NCBI RefSeq assembly: GCF_040712085.1
Contig: NZ_JBFCVK010000004.1
Coordinates: 62,001-126,000, forward strand
Length of the DNA: 64,000 bases
Direction of reading: 5' to 3'
DNA from: Aquibaculum sediminis
Lineage (GTDB): Bacteria > Pseudomonadota > Alphaproteobacteria > Kiloniellales > DSM-21159
Each line of letters begins with the position of its first letter. The first letter of the stretch is position 1. The notes beneath the pieces are model-generated. The model had not been told where the DNA came from, did not search any database, and saw only the letters and a list, made by a program, of their open reading frames with translations. The translations under genes were made by a program, and so were the position numbers. This document shows, one piece after another, positions 18,956-27,493 of the stretch.

Positions 18956-19021
18956 CCCGGCAATCCACACTTACGGCTCGTGGCGCGTCCCTACCTCAAA
19001 CGGCTAAGTCATTGATTTTGT

Positions 19022-19097
19022 TGGTGGGCCCGGCAGGATTCGAACCTGCGACAACACCGTTATGAGCGGCGCGTTCTGACCACTGAACTACGGGCCC
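19022..19097 (-). tRNA. tRNA with CAU anticodon, probably tRNA-Ile2
   Basis: This 76-base cloverleaf has an acceptor stem of seven pairs (GGGCCCG with CGGGCCC), a GTTC/GAAC D-stem with an eight-base loop, anticodon loop CTCATAA and T-loop TTCGAAT. The CCA end is encoded. Anticodon CAU can be initiator Met, elongator Met or lysidine-modified Ile2. The three G-C pairs of initiator tRNA are absent from the anticodon stem, and the short D-loop resembles ileX, so Ile2 is favoured. It lies between the MBL hydrolase gene and the RES toxin gene. Confidence 0.93.
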
Positions 19098-19175
19098 CTC
19101 CGCTTGGCGGGTGCGGGGCATTCTGCGCAGCGGCGGGGCTGCGTCAAGGTGTGCGGCGGCGGCGCAGAGCGTTGG

Positions 19176-20066
19176 TCAGGCGCTGCTGCAGCCAAGAGGC
19201 AGGCTGAGGTGAGCCTGGCCGTAGGTGAGCGTTGCGGCCGTGAGGTCGAAGGTCATCAAGTCCTCGCCCACGATCACCGGCCCGGCGAAGTCCTGGCGCA
19301 CCTCCGCCAGCAGGGCGGCTCGGTCGCAGGCCGGCGGTACGAAGTGGGTGAGCGCGAGGCAGCCCACACCGGCGCGGGCGGCCAGCTTGCCCACCTCGCT
19401 GGAAAGCGTGTGATAGGCGCCCACGTTCTCCACCGTTTCGGCCGAGCGCACACCCTCGATCACCGGCATCTCCCGATGCACGAAGACTTCGTTGACCAGC
19501 AGGTCCGCGCCTTTGGCCGCCGTCTCCAGGCCCGGACAGGGTCGGGTATCGCCGGACAGCACCAGCCGCCGCTCCTCGGCGGCGAAGGCAAAGCCGTAGG
19601 CATGGCGCACCGGCCGGTGGTCCACCTCCACCGCTTCGATCTCCAGCCCGCCCAGCGCCAGGCGCCAGTCGGGCGTGATCTCGGTCACCTCGATTTCAAG
19701 CGCTGCGGTCGAGGGTCGCTTCTCATGGGCGATGCGCTGGGTCAATTCCTGGCGCCAGAGCGCCATCAGCCCCTCGACATAGGCCCGGGTGCCGGGCGGG
19801 CCGAAGACCTGCTGCGGGCGCGCGCGGCCCTGGTGCCAGGCGGAGACGATGAGTTGATAGAGATCGACCAGGTGGTCGCTGTGCAGATGAGTGAGAAGCA
19901 CGGCATCGAGTTCGCGCCCGGGGCAGCCCGCCGCCAGCAGCCGCTGGGTGACGCCCGAGCCGCAATCCACCAGCACCGCGCGGCCGTCATGCCGGATGAG
20001 CTGCGCCGGGCCGTAACGCTCAAGGCTGACCACCGGGCAGCCGGTGCCGAGAAGGGTAAGCTGCAT
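19176..20066 (-). CDS. MBL-fold metallo-hydrolase (ribonuclease Z-like/arylsulfatase-like)
   Basis: This 296-residue metallo-beta-lactamase-fold protein has the zinc motif THLHSDH (His60, His62, Asp64, His65), a later Asp in LSGDTRPCPG and His in LALTHFVPP. The domain order resembles RNase Z/ElaC and related phosphodiesterases or arylsulfatases. The long flexible exosite arm expected of tRNase Z is not obvious. It starts 24 bases behind a peptide-type ABC ATPase gene on the same strand, so it is likely the last gene of that transporter operon. It may therefore act on the imported compound rather than on tRNA. Function beyond hydrolase is not established. Confidence 0.78.
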   Translation of the reverse strand: MQLTLLGTGCPVVSLERYGPAQLIRHDGRAVLVDCGSGVTQRLLAAGCPGRELDAVLLTHLHSDHLVDLYQLIVSAWHQGRARPQQVFGPPGTRAYVEGLMALWRQELTQRIAHEKRPSTAALEIEVTEITPDWRLALGGLEIEAVEVDHRPVRHAYGFAFAAEERRLVLSGDTRPCPGLETAAKGADLLVNEVFVHREMPVIEGVRSAETVENVGAYHTLSSEVGKLAARAGVGCLALTHFVPPACDRAALLAEVRQDFAGPVIVGEDLMTFDLTAATLTYGQAHLSLPLGCSSA

Positions 20067-20090
20067 GGAGTTCTCCTGCCAAGAGGAGCG

Positions 20091-21743
20091 CTAGCGCTCC
20101 GCCAGCTCCTGTCCGGCCCGGGTCTCCAGCACATCGTCCAGCCAGTCAACCCGCATTTCCGGCACGGAGGCCAGCAGCAGTTCGGTGTAGGGATGGGCCG
20201 GCGGGGTAAAGACCTCGGCCTTGGGGCCCTGCTGCACCACCTCGCCGCTCTTCATCACCACCACGCGATCCGCGATGGCCTTCACCAGGCCCAGGTCGTG
20301 GGTGATGAAGAGATATGCCAGCCCGTGTTCGTCCTGGAGGCGCTGCAGCAGTTCCAGAATGGATTCCGCGACCAGTTGATCCAGCGCCGAGGTGGGCTCG
20401 TCACAGATCACCACGTCGGGCCGGGCGGCCAGCGCCCGGGCAATGCAGACCCGCTGCTTCTGCCCGCCGGACAGCTCGCCGGGAAAGCGCTGGGCATAGT
20501 CCCCGCCCAGCTCGATGTCATCGAGCAGACGGTTCACCTCCCCGCGCAGCTCCTTGCCGCGCAGCCCGTGATAGAACTGCAGCGGCCGGGCCAGGGTATC
20601 ATAGACGCGGTGGCGCGGGTTCAAGGCGACGTCCGGCATCTGATAGATCATCTGGATGCGTCGAAGCTGCTCGCGGCTGCGCTGCCCCAGCGCCGGGGGC
20701 AGCGCCTCGCCCTGAAAGAGTACCTGACCACGCGTCGGTGGCAGCAGGCCGGTCACCACCCGGGCCAGCGTCGACTTGCCGCTACCGGACTCGCCCACCA
20801 CAGCCACGGTCTCGCGCGGGTGGACCGCCACGTCCACGCCCTTGAGCACCTTGACGCTGCCATAGCCGGCATCGATGCCACGCGCTTCCAGCAGCGCTTG
20901 CGGTGTTTCGCTTCCCCCCTCGCCGGCCTTCACATGAAACCGCCGGGCCGCAACCAGGTCCCGGGTGTAGGTTTCCCGCGGTTCTTCCAGGATCTGTTGG
21001 GTTTCCCCCACCTCGACCGTGCGCCCGTCTCGCAGGACCATGATGCGGTCGGAAATCTGCGCCACCACGGCCAGATCGTGGGTGATGTAGAGCCCCGCCG
21101 TACCGAACTCCCGCATCACGTCACGCACCGCCGCCAGCACCTCGATCTGGGTGGTGACATCCAGGGCAGTGGTCGGCTCGTCCAAGATCAAGACATCGGG
21201 CTCGCAGACCATCGCCATGGCGGTCATGGCGCGCTGCAACTGCCCGCCGGATACCTGATGTGGATAGCGCCGGCCGAAAGTGTCCGGATCCGGCACCTTC
21301 AGACGGTGGAAGAGATCGACCGCACGCCGGCTCGCCTCTTCCGCACTCATCACCCCGTGCAACACCGGCGCCTCGATGATCTGGTGCATCAAGGTCTTGG
21401 CCGGATTGAAGGAGGCGGCCGCCGACTGGGCCACATAGGAGATGCGGTCGCCGCGCAGCTTGCGCCGCTGGTGATACGGCATCTCCAGCACATTGCGTCC
21501 ATCGAAGACGATGTCACCGCCGGTGATACGCGCGCCCCCTCGGGTATAGCCCATGGCCGCAAGGGCAATCGTCGACTTGCCCGCCCCGGATTCGCCGATC
21601 AAGCCCAGCACCTGGCCGCGCTCCAGATCGAGGTCCACGCCATCGACAATGATGATGGGACGCCCATCGAAGCCGGTGGCTTCGATGTGCAGGCCGCGCA
21701 TGGTCAGGAGCGGTCCGCTCTTGGACTTCGTCGCGCCGCTCAT
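20091..21743 (-). CDS. Peptide/nickel-type ABC transporter ATP-binding protein (DppD-DppF fusion)
   Basis: The protein has about 550 residues and two complete ABC ATPase modules. Module 1 has GESGAGKST, VSGGQLQRAM and LILDEPTTALD; module 2 has GESGSGKST, LSGGQKQRV and ICDEPTSALD. Each is followed by the oligopeptide-type C-terminal region (HPYTELLLASVPEMR in the second). It energises import by the two permeases upstream. Translation starts at ATG 21743, whose bases overlap the stop of the upstream permease (ATGA). The longer open frame upstream is only an overlap with that permease gene. Confidence 0.92.
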   Translation of the reverse strand: MSGATKSKSGPLLTMRGLHIEATGFDGRPIIIVDGVDLDLERGQVLGLIGESGAGKSTIALAAMGYTRGGARITGGDIVFDGRNVLEMPYHQRRKLRGDRISYVAQSAAASFNPAKTLMHQIIEAPVLHGVMSAEEASRRAVDLFHRLKVPDPDTFGRRYPHQVSGGQLQRAMTAMAMVCEPDVLILDEPTTALDVTTQIEVLAAVRDVMREFGTAGLYITHDLAVVAQISDRIMVLRDGRTVEVGETQQILEEPRETYTRDLVAARRFHVKAGEGGSETPQALLEARGIDAGYGSVKVLKGVDVAVHPRETVAVVGESGSGKSTLARVVTGLLPPTRGQVLFQGEALPPALGQRSREQLRRIQMIYQMPDVALNPRHRVYDTLARPLQFYHGLRGKELRGEVNRLLDDIELGGDYAQRFPGELSGGQKQRVCIARALAARPDVVICDEPTSALDQLVAESILELLQRLQDEHGLAYLFITHDLGLVKAIADRVVVMKSGEVVQQGPKAEVFTPPAHPYTELLLASVPEMRVDWLDDVLETRAGQELAER

Positions 21744-22570
21744 CGGCTGTCCTCCATGGTGCGGCCCTGCAGACTCAGCATCCAGTCCACCACCAGGTTC
21801 ACCCCGATGGTGAGCACCGCGATGCCAGCGGCCGGAATCAGCGGTGCGGAGAGACCGAACTCCAGCGCCTGGGCGTTGTCGCGCACCATGCCGCCCCAGT
21901 CGGCAAAGGGCGGCTGCACGCCAAGGCCGAGGAAGGAGAGCGAGGAAATCAACAGGAACGCAAAGCAGAAGCGCAGGCCGAACTCGGCGATCAGCGGCGG
22001 CAGCGCATTGGGCAGGATCTCCCGGCGGATGATCCACCCGAGCCCCTCACCGCGCAGCCGCGCAGCCTCCACGTACTCCATCACGGCGATGTCCATGCCC
22101 ACGGCCCGCGACAGGCGGAAGACCCGGGTCGAGTCCAGCACGGCGATGACCCCGATCAGCACCGGAATGGAACTGCCGAGCGCGGTCAGCACCAACAGGG
22201 CCAGGATTAGCACCGGGATCGCCATCAGCGTATCGACGACGCGGCTCAAGAGCTGGTCGATCCAGCCGCCCACGGTCGCCGCCAGGAAGCCCAGCACCGA
22301 GCCCAGCAGGAAGGAGAGGATCGTCGCCGTCAAAGCGATGCCGATGGAGGTGCGCGCGCCGTAGAGCATGCGCGTCAGCATATCGCGGCCGTTCTGGTCG
22401 GTGCCCAGCAGAAAGCCTTCCTCGCCGGGCGGCAGCCAGACACTGCCCACCGTCGAGGTCGGGCTGTAGGGGGCGATCCAGGGTGCCAGCACGGCGGCTG
22501 CCACATTGACGAGAATGATGGCCAGCCCCACCAGGGCGGCAATGGAAAGTCGGTGTCCCGACACGCGCAT
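21740..22570 (-). CDS. Peptide/nickel-type ABC transporter permease (DppC-like)
   Basis: This 276-residue inner-membrane permease has an N-terminal OppC_N segment and about six membrane spans. GTDQNGRDMLTRMLYGARTS and the EAA-like loop EYVEAARLRGEGLGWIIRREILPNA (written here in part) are typical of DppC/OppC. It pairs with the DppB-like permease ten bases upstream and overlaps the fused ATPase gene. Substrate cannot be deduced from the permease. Confidence 0.93.
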   Translation of the reverse strand: MRVSGHRLSIAALVGLAIILVNVAAAVLAPWIAPYSPTSTVGSVWLPPGEEGFLLGTDQNGRDMLTRMLYGARTSIGIALTATILSFLLGSVLGFLAATVGGWIDQLLSRVVDTLMAIPVLILALLVLTALGSSIPVLIGVIAVLDSTRVFRLSRAVGMDIAVMEYVEAARLRGEGLGWIIRREILPNALPPLIAEFGLRFCFAFLLISSLSFLGLGVQPPFADWGGMVRDNAQALEFGLSAPLIPAAGIAVLTIGVNLVVDWMLSLQGRTMEDSR

Positions 22571-22580
22571 GCCCCGCCCC

Positions 22581-23531
22581 CTATCGCGGATGCCGCAGAC
22601 GCGGATTGGCCAGGATGGCCCCGATGTCTGCCAGCATGTTGAGGGTGACGTAGACCGCCGCGAAGATCAGGCCGCAGGCCTGCACGGTCGGAATGTCGCG
22701 CCGCGCGACGGCATCGACCATGAACTGCCCCAGTCCCGGATAGACGAAGACGACCTCGACCACGATCACGCCCACCACGAGGTAGGCAAGGTTGAGAGCG
22801 ACCACATTGATGATGGGCGCCAGTGCGTTGGGCAGGGCGTGCTGCACCACGATGCGCCACTTCGGCACGCCCTTGAGCTCCGCCATCTCGACGAAGGGCT
22901 GCGCCATGACGTTGAGTACCGTGGCGCGGGTCATGCGCATCATGTGCGCGAGCACCACCAGCACCAGGGTCAAAGCCGGCAGGACGATCACGCCCAGTTG
23001 GTCCAGCAGCCCCATGTCGGAATCGAAGCGCGCCATGGAGGGGAACCAGCCGGCCTGCACCGCCAGGAAGAAGATCAACAGGTAGGCGATGAAGAATTCC
23101 GGCACCGAGATCGAGGCCAAGGTGGTGAGGGATATGGTCCGGTCCAGCAGCGAGTTCTGCTTGATGGCGGCGATGAGGCCGAGGCTGATCGCCAGCGGCA
23201 CGGCGATCGCGGCCGCGACCGAGGCCAGGAAAAGCGTGTTCTCAAGCCGGCCCAGGATCTGCGGCGCCACAGGCCGCTGGTTGGCCAGCGAGATGCCGAA
23301 ATCGCCCTGGATCGCCCCGGTGAGCCATTGGACATAGCGCCACCAGGCCGGCTCGTTCAGGCCGAGTTGATTGCGGATGGCCGCCACCGTTTCCGGGGTG
23401 GCTGCCTGTCCGAGAATGGCCGTGGCCACGTCTCCCGGCAGGATCTCGGTAATGGCGAAGATCAGCAGGGAGACGAGCCACAGTGTCAGGATGCCAAGCG
23501 CCAGGCGCTTGGCAACGAGTGACAGGATCAC
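22581..23531 (-). CDS. Peptide/nickel-type ABC transporter permease (DppB-like)
   Basis: This 316-residue inner-membrane permease has the DppB/OppB N-terminus (KRLALGILTLWLVSLLIFAI then LPGDVATAILG) and the EAA loop MAELKGVPKWRIVVQHALPN. The start is a GTG at 23531, 30 bases after the binding-protein stop codon. It forms the translocation channel together with the DppC-like subunit. Confidence 0.93.
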   Translation of the reverse strand: MILSLVAKRLALGILTLWLVSLLIFAITEILPGDVATAILGQAATPETVAAIRNQLGLNEPAWWRYVQWLTGAIQGDFGISLANQRPVAPQILGRLENTLFLASVAAAIAVPLAISLGLIAAIKQNSLLDRTISLTTLASISVPEFFIAYLLIFFLAVQAGWFPSMARFDSDMGLLDQLGVIVLPALTLVLVVLAHMMRMTRATVLNVMAQPFVEMAELKGVPKWRIVVQHALPNALAPIINVVALNLAYLVVGVIVVEVVFVYPGLGQFMVDAVARRDIPTVQACGLIFAAVYVTLNMLADIGAILANPRLRHPR

Positions 23532-23561
23532 GGGTTGGAGCCCCGTCCGTTGCGTGACGGT

Positions 23562-25148
23562 TTACAGCGCCCAGAGACGTTCGGCGCCGCGGTGGCCGAC
23601 CATCTCGAAGACAAAGTCTTCCTCATAGCCCCCCACCTCGTCGCGCCGGTAGCCGTCGACGTAATCGGCGAACATGGGGATGATGTTGCCACCCTCCATG
23701 TGCACCAGTTCCTGCGCCCGGGCATAGAGCTCCTTGCGGCGCGCTTCATCCAGCTCCGCTCGCGCCTCGCGGATCACCTGGTCGAAGTCTTCGCTGCAGT
23801 AGTGGGTTTCGTTCCAAGAGGCACCGCAGGTGTAGGCGATGGAGTACATCATGTCCGGGGTGGCGCGGCCGCCCCAGTAGGACATGCAGAAGGGCACGTT
23901 GAGCCAGATGTCCGACCAGTAACCGTCGGCCGGTGCACGCACCAGCTCCAGGTTGATGCCGGCGGCGCGTGCCGCCTCCTGATACATCTGGGCGGTATCC
24001 ACCGCCTCGGGGAAGGCGGCTTCCGAGGTGTGGAGCTGAATGGTGAAGTCTTCCACGCCCGCTTCGCGCAGGTAGTGCTTCGCCCGGTCCGGATCGTAGG
24101 CGCGCTGCGGCATGGAGCTGTCGAAGTACTGGTCGAAATCGGGAATGGGATGGTCGTTGCCGGGCCGGCCGTAACCGGACAGCAGGGTGTCGACCAGCGC
24201 CTCGCGGTCGATGGCGTGCTTGAGTGCGAGCCGCAGGTTGGGATCGGTCAGCGGCCCTTCCTGCGTGTGCATCGGCAGGGTGTAGTGCTGACCCGCCGGC
24301 GAGTTGAGGATCTCCAGCGCCTGGTTGCGCTTCATGAGATCGACCGTGCGCTTGGAAATGCGGTTGATCACCGAGACCTGCCCGGACGTCAGCGCCGCGG
24401 AGCGGGCGGTGGCGTCGTTGATGACGGTGTACTCCACCGCATCCGCATGCGCGCGCCCTTCCTTCCAGTAGTTGGGATTGCGCACGTGCTTGGACTCAAC
24501 GCCGGCCTCGTAGTGCTCCACCATGTAGGGGCCGGTGCCCACCGCATTGGCCCAGTCATCGAAGCCGTCCGGGACGATGGCCAGATGGTAGTCCGCCATC
24601 AGGTAGGGCAGATCGGCGTTGCCGCCCTTGAGCGTGATGATGACGGTGTCCGACCCGTCGGCGCGCACCTCTTCGATGCCGGCGACCACGCCGCTGGCGG
24701 CGGTCTGGGCATCGGGGCCCATGTGGCGCTGGATCGAGTAGACCACGTCCTGAGCGTCCATGGTCTTGCCGTTGTGGAACTCCACGTCCTTGCGCAGCTT
24801 GAAGGCCCAGGTCACGGCGTCCGAGCTGGGCTCCCAGGATTCGGCCAGTTCCGGAATCGCCTCGCGGTTCGAATTGAGCTCGACCAGATGGTTGTAGGTG
24901 GTGTGCACCTGGGAGATCGCCACCGAATCGGTGGCGGTCGAGGGGTTCATGGAGTCGGTGGTCGAACCGCCACCCATGCCGAACTTCAGCGTCCCGCCCT
25001 TCACCGGCTCATTGGCCCAGGCCGGCCGGGACAATGCCGTGCCGATCAGCGCCGCCGAGGCCCCCAGGGCCGCGGTGCGGTGGATGAACTGTCGGCGGGA
25101 AACGCGCCCGAGTTCGAGCAGGCGCTTCTGATAGTCGAATTCGTTCAT
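23562..25148 (-). CDS. ABC transporter substrate-binding protein, family 5 (peptide/nickel type), Tat-exported
   Basis: This 528-residue periplasmic SBP_bac_5 protein has a twin-arginine signal: Ser-Arg-Arg-Gln-Phe-Ile with Arg18-Arg19, then a hydrophobic stretch and a likely cleavage after SRPAWA. Family features are KLRKDVEFHNGKTMDAQDVVYS, GTGPYMVEHYEAG and LRLALKHAIDREALV. It captures a peptide or other solute for the DppBC-like channel; the family also binds sugars, opines and glutathione, so peptide is only the default call. It is the first transporter gene, 91 bases behind a methyltransferase gene. Confidence 0.9.
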   Translation of the reverse strand: MNEFDYQKRLLELGRVSRRQFIHRTAALGASAALIGTALSRPAWANEPVKGGTLKFGMGGGSTTDSMNPSTATDSVAISQVHTTYNHLVELNSNREAIPELAESWEPSSDAVTWAFKLRKDVEFHNGKTMDAQDVVYSIQRHMGPDAQTAASGVVAGIEEVRADGSDTVIITLKGGNADLPYLMADYHLAIVPDGFDDWANAVGTGPYMVEHYEAGVESKHVRNPNYWKEGRAHADAVEYTVINDATARSAALTSGQVSVINRISKRTVDLMKRNQALEILNSPAGQHYTLPMHTQEGPLTDPNLRLALKHAIDREALVDTLLSGYGRPGNDHPIPDFDQYFDSSMPQRAYDPDRAKHYLREAGVEDFTIQLHTSEAAFPEAVDTAQMYQEAARAAGINLELVRAPADGYWSDIWLNVPFCMSYWGGRATPDMMYSIAYTCGASWNETHYCSEDFDQVIREARAELDEARRKELYARAQELVHMEGGNIIPMFADYVDGYRRDEVGGYEEDFVFEMVGHRGAERLWAL

Positions 25149-25239
25149 TGTGTCTGGCTCTCCCTGTTATCGCCCGCGGCCGCCGGATCTCGTGCTGTCC
25201 AGCTTCGGCTCCGGCTTCAGTGTGCCGCAGGCGGCGTTG

Positions 25240-25896
25240 TTACGCTACACGATACACGAACATGCGCGAGCCGTGACCCCTTTCGCCCATAGCGCCGGGC
25301 AAGGGAATGTAGGGCTTGCTCTCGGCCATGTGCTGCCAACGACCGGCATCGTCCAGTGTTTGCATCTTGGCGCCGAAACCGCTCTCGAAGGCCTTGTCGG
25401 TGACAGAGAAGATCAGCACGCCGCCTGGACGCACCACCCGCACAAGCTCGTCGAGAGCGGCAGGCGGCGCATGGCCCACGGTGAGCACACCGATGGCCGT
25501 GCAGCCGTCGAAGGAATCATCCTCGAAGCCGAGGCGCTCGCCCATATCCATGCTGTGGAGTTCCCGGTACACGCCGAGTTCACGCGCCCGGTCCAGCATG
25601 CCCTGGGACAGGTCCATGGCCACGAGATTCTCGTAGCCGAGTAAGGACAGCAGTCGGCCGATGATGCCGGTGCCGGCGCCGGCATCGAGCAGGCGGGCCG
25701 CCGGATCCTGAATGAAGCGGCCGGCGAGACCGACGGTCAGGGCCGGGTTGGTATAGCCCAGGTGGACCATGTCGTCGTCATAGCGCGCCGCCCAGGCATC
25801 GTAGTGCTCGGCAAGCAGGCGCGTATCGCCGCCGGCTTCATAGACCTTGGTCAGCCATTCCTGACGCTCGCGATCGGCGTTCTCGTTCTTACTCAT
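25240..25896 (-). CDS. Class I SAM-dependent methyltransferase (METTL27/WBSCR27-like)
   Basis: This 218-residue methyltransferase carries motif I LLDAGAGTGIIG, a later MDLSQGMLDRA (acidic ribose-binding residue), and VVRPGGVLIFSVTD. The N-terminal YEAGGDTRLLAEHYDAWAARYD resembles the METTL27/Williams-Beuren-region family, whose substrates are mostly unknown. I start it at ATG 25896; the frame is open upstream, but that part is low in plausibility and lacks a ribosome site. It may be co-transcribed with the ABC transporter 91 bases downstream. Confidence 0.8.
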   Translation of the reverse strand: MSKNENADRERQEWLTKVYEAGGDTRLLAEHYDAWAARYDDDMVHLGYTNPALTVGLAGRFIQDPAARLLDAGAGTGIIGRLLSLLGYENLVAMDLSQGMLDRARELGVYRELHSMDMGERLGFEDDSFDGCTAIGVLTVGHAPPAALDELVRVVRPGGVLIFSVTDKAFESGFGAKMQTLDDAGRWQHMAESKPYIPLPGAMGERGHGSRMFVYRVA

Positions 25897-26299
25897 GCGT
25901 GTTGCTTGTCGCTCCCTTTCGGTTCCGCTGGCGTCCCTTAGCCCCGCGCACCCGCGAACACCCAGTTGGGATGGCCACCGATGCCGGTTGGACCAGGAGA
26001 CGTCGGGGTGTCGCACTGGCGCTGCCTGTTGCGCAACAAACCCTTCAGGCGCCTCTTGCAGGCCGCACGGACACACCACTCCCCGCTCACTGTGCCTTGG
26101 GACTTCAGCTTGGGGTCTTCAGCTTGACTGGGGCAGAATCTTGGCACGCTCCTTTTGTCATCCCTTGACCCATTCGCCGGTCAACTTGTCTCTATCAGGC
26201 AAGTTGCTGCCGGAAAAGCGACACCTCTTGGCAAAGGCTCTGCCTTGGGGCAGCGTGCCCGCCGTCTTCCCGAAAGCCCCGTTCTCGGAGTGTGCCCCT
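25897..26299. other. Divergent intergenic region with a palindrome and a short direct repeat
   Basis: This 403-base gap separates the divergent methyltransferase and aminotransferase genes. It holds a perfect 12-bp palindrome TGTTGCGCAACA (26027-26038) and a direct repeat CTTCAGCTTG (26103-26112 and 26117-26126, 14 bp apart). A TTGACT at 26124-26129 could be a -35, but no good -10 follows. No convincing short gene is seen. An AT-rich patch before 26300 probably includes the aminotransferase promoter. Confidence 0.4.
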
Positions 26300-27493
26300 A
26301 TGCGCTTTTCCCCCCTGGTCGACCGCATTGCCGGTGAAGGCTCACGCGCCTGGGACATCCATTTCCAGGCGGTGGAGCGCCAACGCCGGGGCGAGGAGGT
26401 GATCCTGCTCAGCGTCGGCGACCCGGACTTTCGCACGCCGCAGCCCATCGTCGAGCGCGCGATCGAGTCGCTGCAGGCCGGGCGCACCCGATACACCCCG
26501 ATCAACGGCGAACCGGAGCTGCGCGCGGCCATAGCCCGCTGGCATGAAAAACTCACCGGTCTGACGGTCGATCCCGCCGAGGTCGTGGTCACGGCCGGCG
26601 CACAGAACGGCCTGTTCCTCTCCGCGCTCTGCCTGCTGGCCCCGGGCGACGAGGTGATCGTGCCGGTACCGATGTACGTCACCTATGAAGCGGTCTTCGC
26701 CGCCACCGGCGCCCGCGCGGTGGCGATACCCAGCGCAGCGGAGAAGGGCTTCCATCCCGACCCGGCCGCCATCGCCGCTGCGGTCACCGAACGCACCCGG
26801 GCGATCTACATCAACACGCCGCACAACCCCACGGGGGCTGTTTTGACCCGGGCGGAACTGGAAGCCATCGCCGAGATTTGTCGCGAGCACGACCTCTGGC
26901 TGGTCTGCGATGAGGTCTATGCCGCGCTCACCTTCGAGGGCGAGCATGTCAGTCCCTGCACCCTGCCGGGCATGGCAGAGCGAACGGTGGTGGTCTCCAG
27001 TCTCTCCAAGTCTCACGCCATGCCGGGATGGCGTGCCGGCTGGATGATTGCCCCCTCGGGGCTGGCCGCCCATGCGCACAACCTGCTGCTCTGCTCGCTT
27101 TACGGCCTGCCCGGCTTCGTGCAGGACGCGGCACGCCATGCCCTGGAAGCGGCTGGCGAGGACCTGGCCGCCATGCGTGCACGCTATCGCGCGCGGCGCG
27201 ACCTGGTCTGCGACGCCCTGGCCGGAGCGCCGGGGCTGCTGGCCCGCAAGCCGGAAGGCGGCATGTTCGTGATGATCGACGTGCGAGGCACTGGCCTGGG
27301 CGCACAGGCCTTCGCCCAGGCGCTGCTGGATCGCTACGCCGTTTCCGTGCTGCCGGGAGAGGGCTTCGGCGCCGCGGCCGCGGGCCATCTGCGCCTCAGT
27401 CTCACCGCGTCGGAGGAGGTGCTTGCCGAGGCCTGCCGCCGGATAGCGGCGCTGGCGACCACGGTGGCCGCCGCGCAGGAAGCCGCTAACTGA
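26300..27493 (+). CDS. aruH: Arginine--pyruvate transaminase-like aminotransferase
   Basis: This 397-residue fold-type I PLP aminotransferase has INTPHNPTGAVL (Asn176), VCDEVY (Asp204, Tyr207) and the Schiff-base Lys237 in SLSKSHAMPGWRAGW. The whole protein, from MRFSPLVDRIAGEGSRAWDI onward, resembles Pseudomonas AruH, which transfers the alpha-amino group of arginine to pyruvate. The start at ATG 26300 is chosen because homologues begin M-R-Y/F-S and CGGAG lies nine bases upstream. The other arginine-transaminase pathway gene, aruI, encodes a TPP decarboxylase; a TPP enzyme lies 1.5 kb away, but it is not obviously AruI. The 3' end overlaps the convergent DUF2155 gene by eight bases. Confidence 0.8.
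   Translation: MRFSPLVDRIAGEGSRAWDIHFQAVERQRRGEEVILLSVGDPDFRTPQPIVERAIESLQAGRTRYTPINGEPELRAAIARWHEKLTGLTVDPAEVVVTAGAQNGLFLSALCLLAPGDEVIVPVPMYVTYEAVFAATGARAVAIPSAAEKGFHPDPAAIAAAVTERTRAIYINTPHNPTGAVLTRAELEAIAEICREHDLWLVCDEVYAALTFEGEHVSPCTLPGMAERTVVVSSLSKSHAMPGWRAGWMIAPSGLAAHAHNLLLCSLYGLPGFVQDAARHALEAAGEDLAAMRARYRARRDLVCDALAGAPGLLARKPEGGMFVMIDVRGTGLGAQAFAQALLDRYAVSVLPGEGFGAAAAGHLRLSLTASEEVLAEACRRIAALATTVAAAQEAAN

Noticed and set aside
19176..20066. Confident call as tRNase Z because a tRNA gene is adjacent
   Set aside because: The operon link is to the ABC transporter, the exosite arm is not evident, and the tRNA encodes its own CCA, so I kept the general MBL-fold name.
21744..22037. Upstream extension of the fused ABC ATPase frame
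   Set aside because: It overlaps the DppC-like permease gene in another frame; the ATG at 21743 overlaps that gene's stop and precedes the first ATPase domain correctly.
19104..22364. A 1086-codon open frame on the plus strand
   Set aside because: It lies antisense to the MBL, ABC ATPase and permease genes, all of which have strong family motifs. Long antisense frames are expected in GC-rich DNA, and its residues are low-complexity Gly/His/Gln/Arg-rich.
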